Origin: an uncultured Pirellulaceae bacterium
Lineage (GTDB): Bacteria; Planctomycetota; Planctomycetia; Pirellulales; Pirellulaceae
Direction of reading: 5' to 3'
DNA length: 64,000 bases
Assembly (NCBI GenBank): GCA_937941455.1
Contig: CALDHM010000011.1
Location: forward strand, 42,216-106,215
Shown here: in pieces, positions 35,528-45,014 of the stretch
Layout: each line of letters starts with the position of its first letter
Position numbering within the stretch: position 1 is the first letter of the stretch
Program-made: the position numbers and the translations under genes
Notes under the pieces: generated by a model
What the model was told of the DNA's origin: nothing
What the model saw: the letters and a program-made list of their open reading frames with translations, nothing else
Database searches by the model: none

Positions 35528-36604
35528 TTAAATCTCGATCGCCGCCGGGGTGTGGCCCGCCGCGATATGGCGCAAATCTGCCAGCAGCGGTTCGATGGCG
35601 TTTTGCGGGTTCGCATTCAACTCGATATGCGATTGAAAATCGGTCAGCCGCTCGATAGCCCAAGCGACTTGAGTGGCCGGCTGCGTCCAGCGGCCTGCTG
35701 CGTTTTCGATCGCCTCAAGCAATATCGCATCGCCTTCGATGGGAAAGCCTGTCAAGCGATTGAGAAGTTGACGATAGAACACAATGCCTTGATCACCGAC
35801 AAAGTATAGATTTTCTCGCTTGGTGGCCGCCTCTTTGGCTCCCGTTTCGGCGAATTTGACGATGGCTGCAGCAAAGTCGTCCTGCCCTGGATCGAGGGAA
35901 CTCAATTGCTCCAGCCAGGTTTGCCGAAACTCGTAGACTTTCGGGTCGGCGAGTTGGCGAGCCACTTTGACACTGCCGCCTGCCGCCAGTGCCAAATCAG
36001 CGCTCGCGATTGGGCTCTCCAAGTCCGCGCTGCGCTCGAGCAACTTTGTCAATTCGTCGGGCGATAAGGGCGCAAAATTGATCAGCTGAGATCGGGACAA
36101 AATCGTCGATAGTTGCCGCTGCGGGCTCGTGCCGATCAAGATGATGATCGCGTGAGGGGGGGGCTCCTCCAAGGTTTTGAGCAGCACATTTGCGCTTTCG
36201 ATGTTCAGGTAGTCGGCATCGTCGATGATGGCGAATTTTCGCGAACCGGACTGGGGCTTGATGCGAATGTCACGGCACAATCCGGTTTGCGACCGATGCT
36301 CGCGATCACCTACGAACAATTCGATCGGCAAGGCGTTTTTGTCTGCAGGCTTTTCGACGATCAACAAATCGGGGTGGTTCAATGTCTGCACCTGGCGGCA
36401 GAAGAAACACCGACCGCAAGCCGCCGCCGCGTCCGCGTCCCGTTGCGGGCACAGCAAAAATTCGGCCAAACCATGGGCGAACAGACGTTTGCCGATCCCC
36501 TCGGGACCGGCGAATAAAAACGTCGAGGGGATTTTTTGACGTTGGGCCATCCGAGCGAAGCGGCGCATCTGCTCGCGGTGACCGATCATCGATTCCCAAA
36601 TCAT
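35528..36604 (-). CDS. holB: DNA polymerase III delta' subunit
   Basis: A 358-residue clamp-loader subunit. The P-loop region reads FLFAGPEGIGKRLFAHGLAEF, a zinc module follows (CGRCFFC with an upstream Cys), and KFAIIDDADYLNIESANVLLKTLEEPP is the conserved delta'/gamma segment, with SRSQLINFAPLS after it. It helps load the sliding clamp at the replication fork. It overlaps the tmk stop by four bases, the same tmk-holB pairing seen in many bacteria. Confidence 0.92.
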   Translation of the reverse strand: MIWESMIGHREQMRRFARMAQRQKIPSTFLFAGPEGIGKRLFAHGLAEFLLCPQRDADAAAACGRCFFCRQVQTLNHPDLLIVEKPADKNALPIELFVGDREHRSQTGLCRDIRIKPQSGSRKFAIIDDADYLNIESANVLLKTLEEPPPHAIIILIGTSPQRQLSTILSRSQLINFAPLSPDELTKLLERSADLESPIASADLALAAGGSVKVARQLADPKVYEFRQTWLEQLSSLDPGQDDFAAAIVKFAETGAKEAATKRENLYFVGDQGIVFYRQLLNRLTGFPIEGDAILLEAIENAAGRWTQPATQVAWAIERLTDFQSHIELNANPQNAIEPLLADLRHIAAGHTPAAIEI

Positions 36605-37224
36605 CGAATTTGTTCCTTTGTGCGAAGTCTACGGCTGAGTTGCTCGCGGATGATGGCCTGGATTTCGCTGGGGGACGCGTTCGCATCGAGCACGTGGATG
36701 CCGTTCGGATCGAGCTGAGCCTCGGTGAGGAACCCGCGGCGAACTTTTTCGAAGTACGCCAACCCGCGGGACTCCATCCGATCGATCGACTCGCCGATCC
36801 GAGCCAAGGCGACCTCGGGCGGCAAGTCGAAGAAAAAGGTCACATCGGCCCGCAGCCCCTGCGTCGCTATCGCATTGGCCTGACGAATCTGATCAAGGTC
36901 CACGCCGGCGGCATGCCCCTGATAGACGACCGTCGAGTGTACAAACCGATCGCACAACACAAGGCGACCTTGATCGAGAGCTGGACGAATTTTTTCAGCG
37001 ACCAACTGGGCTCTGGCCGCGATGAATAGCAACGTCTCGGCAACCGGAGCGATCGCCAGTTGATGCCTTCCCAGCAGCACCTCGCGCAGTTTCATCCCGA
37101 GTTGGGTACTCCCGGGGTCGTACACCGTCTCAATCTCAATTCCTTGGGAGACGAACCATTGCCGCGTCAACTCGATTTGAGTCGACTTGCCAGCGCCGTC
37201 CATCCCATCGAATACGATCAACAT
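36601..37224 (-). CDS. tmk: Thymidylate kinase
   Basis: A 207-residue kinase that phosphorylates dTMP to dTDP. The P-loop is FDGMDGAGKSTQIELTRQWF. The DR(F/Y) motif is CDRFVHSTVVYQGHAAGVD and the LID region is RIGESIDRMESRGLAYFEKVR. The usual RExGGT segment near residue 40 is here YDPGSTQLGMKLREVLL, a divergent form in which Asp-Pro replaces the Arg-Glu. ATG 37224 is preceded by GAGG at a good distance. It overlaps holB by four bases. Confidence 0.93.
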   Translation of the reverse strand: MLIVFDGMDGAGKSTQIELTRQWFVSQGIEIETVYDPGSTQLGMKLREVLLGRHQLAIAPVAETLLFIAARAQLVAEKIRPALDQGRLVLCDRFVHSTVVYQGHAAGVDLDQIRQANAIATQGLRADVTFFFDLPPEVALARIGESIDRMESRGLAYFEKVRRGFLTEAQLDPNGIHVLDANASPSEIQAIIREQLSRRLRTKEQIR

Positions 37225-37347
37225 TCGCCATCCTCAAGTCATGAGTTTGCCGCCGCCCTAGTAGACAAAATCCCGCGATCTTCAGTTCCACTAGAGAATT
37301 GGAATTCGCGATCGCCAGGCAGCATCAGTCAATGTTTTTGCGGGGAA

Positions 37348-37926
37348 TCATTCTTGCCAGTGTCGCACAAAATTCAATTGCCTGTCGGTTTCCGGCGACA
37401 TCCGCGTTCGCACTTTGGGATCGGACCAGCGAAGCTGCTCAATCAATTCGAAGACCCGTTCCGAGGTGGCGTGACCGTGGCGGATGAGCCAACAACCGAT
37501 TACCGTGCCGGTGCGCCCGATCCCGCCCCAGCAGTGTACATAAACCGGGCGATCGGCAGCCAGCGAATCATCGATCGTGTCTAAAATCCGCCGCATCGTC
37601 GCCACGGTGGGGACGCCCAGATCGGGGATGGAAATGCGGTGATGTTCGAGCGGATGCTCGTACGACGAGGCGACTTGGCGAAAATACTCATGGTACCGCG
37701 GAAACGGCAAGCCGTCGTGGCCTGTCTCATCTTCCTCCATCAAATTGACGAAGGTTCGCAAGCCGGCTGCCAGCAGCCGGTCGAGCTTCGCCGCGTGCTC
37801 GATCGGATCGATAGCCCCCGGATAGGCTCCCGCCAGGAGTCGATTTTCGATTACCCAATAGCCGCGCGCGTTGGGCGGTGCCGAACGGGGAATCGTCAGT
37901 GGGAGGGGAGATTTGTTTTCCGTCAC
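37348..37926 (-). CDS. Dual-specificity/tyrosine phosphatase-like protein
   Basis: A 192-residue phosphatase with the Cys-X5-Arg signature VHCWGGIGRTGTVIGCWLI, where the cysteine is the nucleophile and the arginine binds phosphate. A possible general acid lies in ISIPDLGVPT, at the expected distance upstream. It is cytosolic (no signal). The start is GTG 37926 with GGAGAG six bases before it, 15 bases after the ADP-ribosylglycohydrolase stop codon, so both are in one operon. Substrate may be a phosphoprotein or a small phosphorylated metabolite. Confidence 0.85.
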   Translation of the reverse strand: MTENKSPLPLTIPRSAPPNARGYWVIENRLLAGAYPGAIDPIEHAAKLDRLLAAGLRTFVNLMEEDETGHDGLPFPRYHEYFRQVASSYEHPLEHHRISIPDLGVPTVATMRRILDTIDDSLAADRPVYVHCWGGIGRTGTVIGCWLIRHGHATSERVFELIEQLRWSDPKVRTRMSPETDRQLNFVRHWQE

Positions 37927-37941
37927 TTCAGCTCTCCGATG

Positions 37942-38952
37942 CTACTTTCCGGCATTCGACGAACGGCTTCGGGAGTCGACGAGCCGAACGAAGGCCGCTT
38001 CAATCATCTCCGATTTGGCAAGTCCCTGTCGCAGGGATGCGGGAATTTGCTCGTAGCCCCAATAGGCACCGGCAAATTGGCCACATACTGCTCCCGTGGT
38101 GTCGGAATCGTCGCCTAGGTTGACAGCCTTCAGCACCGCCTCCTCGAAGTCAGCTGCGGAGTGAAATGCCCACAGGCACGCCTCCAAACTGTCGGCGACG
38201 AACCCCGTCCCACGAATCTCGGGTGGATTTTTTCGTCGAAAACTGCCCGCCGCAATTTTGTCGATGGTCGGATGCAGCGGGGAAGCGGCCCGCAGCGATC
38301 GCAAAGGTTCCCAATCGTCGGATAGCGCCTCATCGCGCGGGACGTCGTGCATCAACCCGGCCAAGACCACTGCCATGTAGCGGCAAGCCGACAGGCACAA
38401 GTCGCTGGCATGCGTCGTCAGGCTCGACTCGGCAGCCAAGTGCGCCAAGCGGACGACGTCCGTCGGGTACAAGTCACCATAGCGGATCGGAACGGGAGCC
38501 AAACGCATGATCGATCCGTTGCCGCTGGCTTGCGCCTCGCGGCTGCCGGACTGCGTCGCATCACGCAACTGTTGGAACCGCCGTAAGGCAGATTGCGTCG
38601 TGATGCCGATGTCGAAGCAAGTGCCGTTCACCGAGTACTTGCCCGTGGACCACCACTGGACATAGCGCGAAGCCTGGTCGTTGAGGTCCCAGTCGGCGTT
38701 GGCCAGGCTGTCCGCGAGCGCTAAGGCCATGCTCGTGTCGTCGGTCCACTCGCCAGGAGCAAGGCCGAAGGGACCGCCGCCCCGATACGCGGTCACCGGC
38801 TTGAAAGTGCCCGGCGGCGAGAATTCAATGGCTGCACCCAACGCGTCGCCGATCGCCAACCCCCACAAGCAACCCCGCTGCCGATCTCGAATTCGGTGCA
38901 TCAGGTCGATGTTGTTTGTTGTTGGCGAATCGGATGGCGATTTCGGCGTCAT
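37942..38952 (-). CDS. ADP-ribosylglycohydrolase (DraG family)
   Basis: A 336-residue hydrolase that removes ADP-ribose from proteins or small molecules. The di-magnesium site is spelled out by the start GCLWGLAIGDALGAAIEF, by GEWTDDTSMALALADSL and by VNLGDDSDTTGAVCGQFAGAYWG; GNGSIMRLAPV is the conserved middle motif. Its ATG (38952) overlaps the stop codon of the Ldh-type gene by four bases; the longer open frame upstream is rejected for that reason. The phosphatase gene follows 15 bases later. A partner ADP-ribosyltransferase is not in the window. Confidence 0.92.
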   Translation of the reverse strand: MTPKSPSDSPTTNNIDLMHRIRDRQRGCLWGLAIGDALGAAIEFSPPGTFKPVTAYRGGGPFGLAPGEWTDDTSMALALADSLANADWDLNDQASRYVQWWSTGKYSVNGTCFDIGITTQSALRRFQQLRDATQSGSREAQASGNGSIMRLAPVPIRYGDLYPTDVVRLAHLAAESSLTTHASDLCLSACRYMAVVLAGLMHDVPRDEALSDDWEPLRSLRAASPLHPTIDKIAAGSFRRKNPPEIRGTGFVADSLEACLWAFHSAADFEEAVLKAVNLGDDSDTTGAVCGQFAGAYWGYEQIPASLRQGLAKSEMIEAAFVRLVDSRSRSSNAGK

Positions 38953-40043
38953 AACGGTATTCCCGTTTGGCGGCTGATGTCCCTTAATTCCTCGACGACG
39001 GGCAAAACCAGGGGAATTCCTTCCACGCTGCGAACCGCCTCGGCCTCGCGTTCCGGGTCGCCGGGAATCAGGACGCCAGGGGAGCCGGGCTGCGGTTTCG
39101 TTTGGCGGAATACCGCGATCCACTGGTCAATTTGCGACTTGAATTCTAGCGGATCGATGAACGCCTCGATACTCATCGCGCCGAAGAAATGGCCGATACC
39201 GCGCCCGACGCTGCGGCTGGGGATTTCCTGGCGAAGTGCGAAGGGGGGGGCAAAGGGGCCCCAATTCGCTCCGCTCAAGACACAGCACAGGATATCGACC
39301 ATCGCGGCCAGACAGTACCCCTTGTGCCCGCCCATCTCGCGGAAGCTGCCCAGCGGCAACAGGGCGCCGCCGTCGATCATGTCCTGCGGGTTTTCCGAAG
39401 GGTTCCCTGCCGCATCAATGATCCAGCCCCGCGGGACGGGTTGGCTCTTGCGCTTGGCCATTTCCACTTTGCCATAGGCGCAGGCACTGGTCGCCAAGTC
39501 GATCACGATCGGCGGTTCCTTCAACCCAGGAAACGCAATCGCAATGGGGTTGGTGCCCAGCAGCCGCTCCCCCCCCCAAAGCGGCGCGACCAGCTTCGTG
39601 CTGTTGGTCATCGCCCATCCGATCAAATCCCGTCGAAGGGCCTCCAACACGTAATAGCCGGCGATCCCAAAGTGGTTGGAGTTGCAGACGCTGACCCAGC
39701 CGGTGCCCACTTGGGCCGCCTTGTCCATGGCGATTTCATTGGCCCGCGGACCGACGACCAGTCCCAAGCCGTTGTCGCCGTCCACGGTCGCCGTGCTGGG
39801 GGATTGGCGGATGATCTTGATGTGCGGCCGAGGATTAATGCGACCTAATTGCAACATGTCGAAATAGGTGTGCAACCGGGCGACGCCATGGGAATCGATT
39901 CCCCGCAGGTCGCTACGGGCCAGCACTTCTGCCGCCAGCCTTGCGTCGGCCTGGGGAACGCCGAAATGCTCAAACGTCCGCTGGGAGAATTCCATCAGCC
40001 GCTCAACAGGAAAGACCAAATAGGAGGGATCCGATCCTGACAT
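38949..40043 (-). CDS. Ldh family (type 2 malate/lactate dehydrogenase-like) oxidoreductase
   Basis: A 364-residue NAD(P)-dependent 2-hydroxyacid dehydrogenase of the family that includes sulfolactate and ureidoglycolate dehydrogenases. The SDLRGIDSHGVARL segment carries the catalytic His. NSNHFGIAGYYV, LLGTNPIAIAFPG and GGHKGYCLAAMVDILCCVLSGA are further conserved parts. It is cytosolic. lhgO, for another 2-hydroxyacid, lies 140 bases upstream in the same direction, so both may serve one 2-hydroxy/2-oxoacid pathway. Exact substrate unknown. Confidence 0.88.
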   Translation of the reverse strand: MSGSDPSYLVFPVERLMEFSQRTFEHFGVPQADARLAAEVLARSDLRGIDSHGVARLHTYFDMLQLGRINPRPHIKIIRQSPSTATVDGDNGLGLVVGPRANEIAMDKAAQVGTGWVSVCNSNHFGIAGYYVLEALRRDLIGWAMTNSTKLVAPLWGGERLLGTNPIAIAFPGLKEPPIVIDLATSACAYGKVEMAKRKSQPVPRGWIIDAAGNPSENPQDMIDGGALLPLGSFREMGGHKGYCLAAMVDILCCVLSGANWGPFAPPFALRQEIPSRSVGRGIGHFFGAMSIEAFIDPLEFKSQIDQWIAVFRQTKPQPGSPGVLIPGDPEREAEAVRSVEGIPLVLPVVEELRDISRQTGIPL

Positions 40044-40183
40044 GCCGCACTCGCAGATAGGGGACTCGACTTGAACGGCAATGTTATAACGGTTCGGCAG
40101 GAGCTCCGACAGTCGTCGGGGCTAGTCTCGCCGCGGTTGCCCAGGCGTGTCGATGATGCGGCCAAGCGCACCTTACAGGCGAG

Positions 40184-41383
40184 CTAATTCTGCCGGGCCG
40201 CAACCTTTTCGGCGATCAGGCGACCAATGTTGAGCGAGGCCGTCGCCGCGGGCGAGGGGGCATTCAGGACATGAATCGCAGAGGCCGTCTCAACCAGCAG
40301 AAAGTCATCGACCAGCGAACCGTCGAGCAGCACCGCTTGAGCACGCACTCCAGCCGGCGCGGGAACCAAATGGTCCGCTCGGATCTCGGGGATCAATCGC
40401 TGCAAAGCCTTGACAAAGGCGCTCTTGAACCATGATCGCCACATTTCTCCGGCTCCCATGCGCCAGTGTTTGAGAGCCAGACGGAGAAATCCGCCGTACG
40501 TTAGGCTGTCGCAGAGTTCGCCCAGATTGATTTTCGTTTTCGTGTAGCCCTCGCGAGCGAAGGCCAGGACCGCATTCGGACCGCATTCGACACCCCCTTG
40601 GATCATGCGGGTGAAATGCACGCCGAGAAAAGGAAATTGCGGATCGGGTACCGGATAAATCAAATTTCGACAAAGGTGCTCGGCCTCGCGCTTGAGTTCA
40701 TAATACTCGCCGCGAAAAGGGATGATCTTCGCGGGTGGCCGTTCGCCCGCCAATTTTGTAATGCGATCGCAATACAAACCCGCGCAATTGACCAGCATGC
40801 GGCACGTCAATTCCCCACCCTTCCAGGCGACAATCGTTTCGGGCCCTTGCTTGGCGATGCGATCGACTTTGGCCCCCATCACCAGTCGGCACTGACGATC
40901 GGCCAAGATGCGGCCCAGAGTTTCGCAGACCATGCGGTAGTTCACAATCCCCGACTCGGGGACGTGGATGGCGGCGACACCGGCACAGTGCGGTTCCAGT
41001 TCCCGCAATTCTTCCGCACTGATCATTCGGCAGCGGACTTGGTTTTGCTGTCCCCGCGAATAGATGTCTTCCAGGCGCGACCGCTCGGACTCATCGACCG
41101 CCACGATGACCTTGCCGCACCGATCGAAGGGAATGTCGTGCTGCGCACAAAATTCCTCCATTGCCAGTTTGCCGGCGCGGCAATTGATCGCCTTGAGCGA
41201 TCCCGGGCGATAGTAAATGCCCGAGTGCAGTACCCCGGAATTGTGACCGGTCTGGTGCTCTCCCAGGGCGAGTTCTTTTTCGACGACTGCCACGCGGAGA
41301 TGCGGGACAGACTGCGAAATTTGGTAGGCCGATGCCAAGCCGACAATTCCCCCACCAATCACGCAGACATCGAATTCAGCCAT
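40184..41383 (-). CDS. lhgO: L-2-hydroxyglutarate oxidase
   Basis: A 399-residue FAD enzyme that oxidises L-2-hydroxyglutarate to 2-oxoglutarate. The FAD motif is [17 protein letters not shown]; the [20 protein letters not shown] segment and the later [21 protein letters not shown] and GVRAQAV pieces are the LhgO hallmarks. It starts 12 bases after the BBP7-type gene stop codon, in the same direction. Its product could feed the korAB 2-oxoacid oxidoreductase elsewhere in the window, although the loci are far apart. Confidence 0.92.
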   Translation of the reverse strand: MAEFDVCVIGGGIVGLASAYQISQSVPHLRVAVVEKELALGEHQTGHNSGVLHSGIYYRPGSLKAINCRAGKLAMEEFCAQHDIPFDRCGKVIVAVDESERSRLEDIYSRGQQNQVRCRMISAEELRELEPHCAGVAAIHVPESGIVNYRMVCETLGRILADRQCRLVMGAKVDRIAKQGPETIVAWKGGELTCRMLVNCAGLYCDRITKLAGERPPAKIIPFRGEYYELKREAEHLCRNLIYPVPDPQFPFLGVHFTRMIQGGVECGPNAVLAFAREGYTKTKINLGELCDSLTYGGFLRLALKHWRMGAGEMWRSWFKSAFVKALQRLIPEIRADHLVPAPAGVRAQAVLLDGSLVDDFLLVETASAIHVLNAPSPAATASLNIGRLIAEKVAARQN

Positions 41384-41395
41384 TGGCGGATGGTT

Positions 41396-42970
41396 CTAGC
41401 GGAACAATTCAAGACCGAACGACACACCGTGAAATTTCGCGTCGCGATCGGCTCCCGGGGTTTGACCCGTCAGCGGGGTCACGAATGTTGGATAGTTTTC
41501 CGTGACCGAAGCAACATCGAACAGCCAGAAACCATCATAACCGCCACGGAGCCGAGCATGCCGTCCCAGCTTGAAGTAAGCATTGGCTCCCAGTTCCAAG
41601 CTGCCGGCCCAGTCGGTTCGATCGACGCGAGCCGCTACGAGCTGCGTCGCGTTGTTGGCGACATTGGTTTCGTAGCGATTGAAGTTGATGAACAGACCAC
41701 CTTTGATTTTGCCGGAGAACGAAATGCGGCGGCCTACGTCGTACAACAATTCCAGACCGAGGTCCGGACCAAACAGATTGTTGACCGCCTTGGATTGGAA
41801 CAGGCCGAGATCGGCGCCACTTTGAGAGGCCAGTTGATATTGGTCATCGAACCAGATGTACCGCATGCCGAAACTCGTTTTGACGACATCCCAGCCGAAT
41901 CGCACTCGCGACAGCCCGACGCTGTGCAGTCGCGATTGCATGGTTTGCCGAGTCACCTCGGCATCGTAGAACGAATCCAGCAGGGCGAAGTTGTAGCCAC
42001 CCGCTGGGAAGAAACGAGCGTCGATTAACCCAGCGGGACTCGTTTGCCGCACGGTATCGCTGAACGGCTGAAAACCGAAATAGGTCAGCTCATAGCCAAT
42101 GATTTCGTCTTGACGCCAACCCAAGGTACCGCGCCAGCCCCAGTTCCAGTCGTTGTTCGAAACACCGCCAAAGGTGGTGCCGATGATCCCGCCATCCGAT
42201 CGCCGCCAATACAGTGCGTCGGCTTGGAAGTAGCGTTCGGCAGGGGAAACGTAACCGCAATCGTCGAATCCGCAATTCGCGACTCCTCCGAGCAAGCAGA
42301 ACGGGCCACAACCGACGGCTTGACGCAAGCCGAGCGTCGGACGGCCCATCAGAACCAGACCGTTCCCACCGCACGACGTACAGGTCGAATCGCGGCAACC
42401 GTCGCAGGTCGATCCGGCACCGCTAGGGCCATCGCAACCGTAACCTTGATCGACCGCACCATAGCCCGGAATGGTGGAGTTGATCCAGGGCTCGTTCGTG
42501 ATCGTCGGAGCAGTTTGGCCACCAACCGCAGGCTGCGACGAGCCAGCGGGAGTTGCTGGCGAACCGGCTGGCGGAGGATTGGCGTTGGCAAAACTCGATA
42601 ACCCCATCACAGGCGGCGCGGTTGGGGCGGTCACCGGCGGTGGAGGAACTGTGGATGTTTTCGGAGGAGGCGACACGATCGGCGGCAACGAATTGCTCTG
42701 CGCGGGTTGGTTCACGCCTGTCCCAATGCCATTCGGTGGCGCCGAGCCTGCGGGCCGAATGATCGGTACGGCTTGCGGCGTTTCGGATAGCCCCTCGTCC
42801 ATCGATCGATTCTGAGTCGTAGGGGATGTTTGGTTCGGTCTCACGATGGGGACGCGATTGACTTCGGCAGGACGGACAATCGGAATCTGGGCGCTAGTCC
42901 ATGCGGCTGACGTGGCACTGGCGAGCGAGATCAGGGAAACCTTAAAGCCGAATAGCAGTGACTTCTTCAT
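41396..42970 (-). CDS. BBP7 family outer-membrane beta-barrel protein
   Basis: A 524-residue exported protein. After the signal (MKKSLLFGFKVSLISLASATSAA) comes a proline-rich linker with three copies of a PIVRP/PIIRP motif near residues 30-90, then a cysteine-rich patch (CDGPSGAGSTCDGCRDSTCTSC, then two more Cys pairs; about 195-250), then a beta-barrel of alternating strands (YFQADALYWRRSDGG to VSFGLELFR). The final aromatic/Phe-rich strand fits outer-membrane insertion. The family is characteristic of planctomycetes. The linker could reach the cell wall or S-layer. lhgO follows 12 bases later. Confidence 0.82.
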   Translation of the reverse strand: MKKSLLFGFKVSLISLASATSAAWTSAQIPIVRPAEVNRVPIVRPNQTSPTTQNRSMDEGLSETPQAVPIIRPAGSAPPNGIGTGVNQPAQSNSLPPIVSPPPKTSTVPPPPVTAPTAPPVMGLSSFANANPPPAGSPATPAGSSQPAVGGQTAPTITNEPWINSTIPGYGAVDQGYGCDGPSGAGSTCDGCRDSTCTSCGGNGLVLMGRPTLGLRQAVGCGPFCLLGGVANCGFDDCGYVSPAERYFQADALYWRRSDGGIIGTTFGGVSNNDWNWGWRGTLGWRQDEIIGYELTYFGFQPFSDTVRQTSPAGLIDARFFPAGGYNFALLDSFYDAEVTRQTMQSRLHSVGLSRVRFGWDVVKTSFGMRYIWFDDQYQLASQSGADLGLFQSKAVNNLFGPDLGLELLYDVGRRISFSGKIKGGLFINFNRYETNVANNATQLVAARVDRTDWAGSLELGANAYFKLGRHARLRGGYDGFWLFDVASVTENYPTFVTPLTGQTPGADRDAKFHGVSFGLELFR

Positions 42971-43062
42971 TTTTTTGTTCACATTGCGGGTTGCGTCAAA
43001 AATGAGACGTGGAGTTACTCTGCTAGTTCGGCAAGAGATTCAGTCGAAGTTTATCGATTCTG

Positions 43063-43091
43063 TTGGTAACACCGAAAAATTCTGATATAAT
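43063..43091 (+). promoter_or_regulatory. Candidate sigma-70 type promoter of the tandem TPR operon
   Basis: TTGGTA (43063-43068), a 17-base spacer, and a perfect TATAAT (43086-43091) preceded by TGA, which makes an extended -10. Transcription would start near 43098. This rules out any translation start before that point for the TPR gene downstream. Confidence 0.55.
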
Positions 43092-43242
43092 CATCGAGCC
43101 ATCAGGGCAAGCTGGGCCGGTGAATGGGTTTGCTGGACTAGCACGATGGGCGGAAATGACGCGACCTTGGACCGACCAGCGGACCAGGGGTTATCCGCTA
43201 ATCAACGCAAGGTTTTGCCACGTTCTCCAATTGTCACGCTTT

Positions 43243-44988
43243 ATGCAGTTCATTCTCTTTCTGCGCCAGCTGTTGCTTCTGCCGGTCGATTTCGTCCGGT
43301 TCATCTTCAACAGTATCCGTGATTTCCAAAACGCAACGCCCCGCGTTAAAGCGTTTTTGTTCAGCTTGCCAGCGATTTTCACGGCGGTGTTTGGGCTGGT
43401 GTTTTTGGGGATCGTGACCTCGATCCGTGAAAGCACCTTGCTGACCCGATACTCCAACCTCGCCGAACAAATTAACACCGAATTCAATCAGGAATACTCA
43501 CAGTTTCTAAAGTATAGCTCCGAGAAGTTCCGCGAATTGGTATTGCAAGCCAATCCTGAGGAACCGTTCGACGGACAAAAGGTTGCCGATACGCTCAACG
43601 AGCACTCGCAAACGAAGGAGATGCGCAGCAAGCTGATCGAACTGCGTCGCGCGGAAATCATGTTCCGCGAGAAACTGATCCATTTGCAGCCGAGTAACGA
43701 CGAATACCGCTTCCAGCATGCGATGGCTCACCAGCATCTGGACGACCAGCGCATGCTCACCCTGCTGACCGCAATCGCACCGACCGATCGACCGGGACAT
43801 CTCAAGGCGCATTTGTGGCTCGCGGAATACTACTTTTTGATGGCGGCTAACCAACCAGGGGCCATGCAGGCCCGGTTGTACAGCGAGGCGATCACGCATG
43901 CGACCAATGCGTTGATGATGGAGAAGGAAAATCAAGTGGCCTTGCGCATCAAAGGGGACGCCTTGTTTCGCATCGGCCGCTACGAAATGGCAGCAGAAGT
44001 ATTCAATACTTTAGTGAAACTCGATCCGGCCAATTATCTGCCTGTCGTCGAGTTGAATGAGTTGCGGGGCGTTCCGGCCACTGAAACCGAAATTTTCTTG
44101 CGGTCCATGAAGATCGATCTCGGCAAAAAAATGAAGATCAATCGAGCCATCACCTCGACGTGGGAGAAATATTTCGTTGCTTACATCAATTGCTTGCTCA
44201 AACTGGAGGACTTCGCCGATATCAAACGAGAAATCGATGAAGAACGGATGATGGGCGAGAGTTATCCCGATAGCGGGGTTCGCAAACGAATCATCGACAA
44301 CATTTGGGCTCATTCCTTGCTCAGCCAAAATCGCTCGCGGATTTCTAACTTGCGCAAGGCTGGCAAACCGATGACCGCCGAGTTCGTCGAGGAGTTGCTG
44401 AAGAACTATCGGGAGGTGCTGGCGATCATCCCGGATTCGCCCGACGTCAAGCGGCAGGTGGTGTCGCTGGCCGTCGAGTATCCGGACTTCAAGCCGCAGT
44501 TCCAAGAAATTTACGACGCCGAGGCTGACCCCAATCCGCCGGCCTTCGTCGTGGATCGACTGGGTGTTGCCGAATTGCTGAAACAGAATTACGCCTCGGC
44601 GATTCAGTATCTCAAGCGGGCTTTGGAGTTGGCTCCGGACGATCCGACGATCATGAATAATCTGGCCTTCGCCTACTTGTCGTTCGATACTCCCGAAGGA
44701 GTCAAGCAGGCCCTGTGGTATTCGGAGATGGCCCTCAAGGCCCTCGATCGGTTGCCCCAGATCCGTCGCAATCAAGAGTTGATGTCCAGTTTCAATCACA
44801 CCCGCGGGGCTGCGCTTATGGCCGGTGGGCAGTATGCCGAAGCAGTGGGCTTTTTCGAAAATGCCTTGATCGGTCGTCCCAATCATCGTGGGTCGGTGGA
44901 GGCCCTCGTAAAATGCTTGTCCGAAATCGGATCTCCTAAAGCCCGGGAATACCAGGAAATCCTAAAGGAACTCGACAAGCAGAACTGA
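43243..44988 (+). CDS. Membrane-anchored tetratricopeptide-repeat protein (first of a tandem pair)
   Basis: About 581 residues. An N-terminal hydrophobic segment (MQFILFLRQLLLLPVDFVRF), a second helix (AFLFSLPAIFTAVFGLVFLGI), and a large helical-repeat domain follow. Repeats such as ASAIQYLKRALELAPDDPTIMNNLAFAYL and GGQYAEAVGFFENALIGRP are of TPR type. The start is uncertain: ATG 43243 fits the layout of the paralogue that follows; ATG 43156 would add 29 residues; earlier starts lie before the predicted promoter. A second TPR gene follows after 26 bases. Probably a scaffold on the inner membrane; no enzyme motif seen. Confidence 0.75.
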   Translation: MQFILFLRQLLLLPVDFVRFIFNSIRDFQNATPRVKAFLFSLPAIFTAVFGLVFLGIVTSIRESTLLTRYSNLAEQINTEFNQEYSQFLKYSSEKFRELVLQANPEEPFDGQKVADTLNEHSQTKEMRSKLIELRRAEIMFREKLIHLQPSNDEYRFQHAMAHQHLDDQRMLTLLTAIAPTDRPGHLKAHLWLAEYYFLMAANQPGAMQARLYSEAITHATNALMMEKENQVALRIKGDALFRIGRYEMAAEVFNTLVKLDPANYLPVVELNELRGVPATETEIFLRSMKIDLGKKMKINRAITSTWEKYFVAYINCLLKLEDFADIKREIDEERMMGESYPDSGVRKRIIDNIWAHSLLSQNRSRISNLRKAGKPMTAEFVEELLKNYREVLAIIPDSPDVKRQVVSLAVEYPDFKPQFQEIYDAEADPNPPAFVVDRLGVAELLKQNYASAIQYLKRALELAPDDPTIMNNLAFAYLSFDTPEGVKQALWYSEMALKALDRLPQIRRNQELMSSFNHTRGAALMAGGQYAEAVGFFENALIGRPNHRGSVEALVKCLSEIGSPKAREYQEILKELDKQN

Positions 44989-45014
44989 TATCCCCGCCCC
45001 TACGGACTGTTTTC

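Noticed and set aside
40598..42028. A 476-codon plus-strand frame
   Set aside because: It is antisense to lhgO and the BBP7-type gene; both of those have clear motifs and signals.
42880..42920. CTAGTCCATGCGGCTGACGT, similar to repeat family B
   Set aside because: It lies inside the signal peptide region of the BBP7-type gene, matches only about 13 bases of the repeat, and is best explained as coding sequence.
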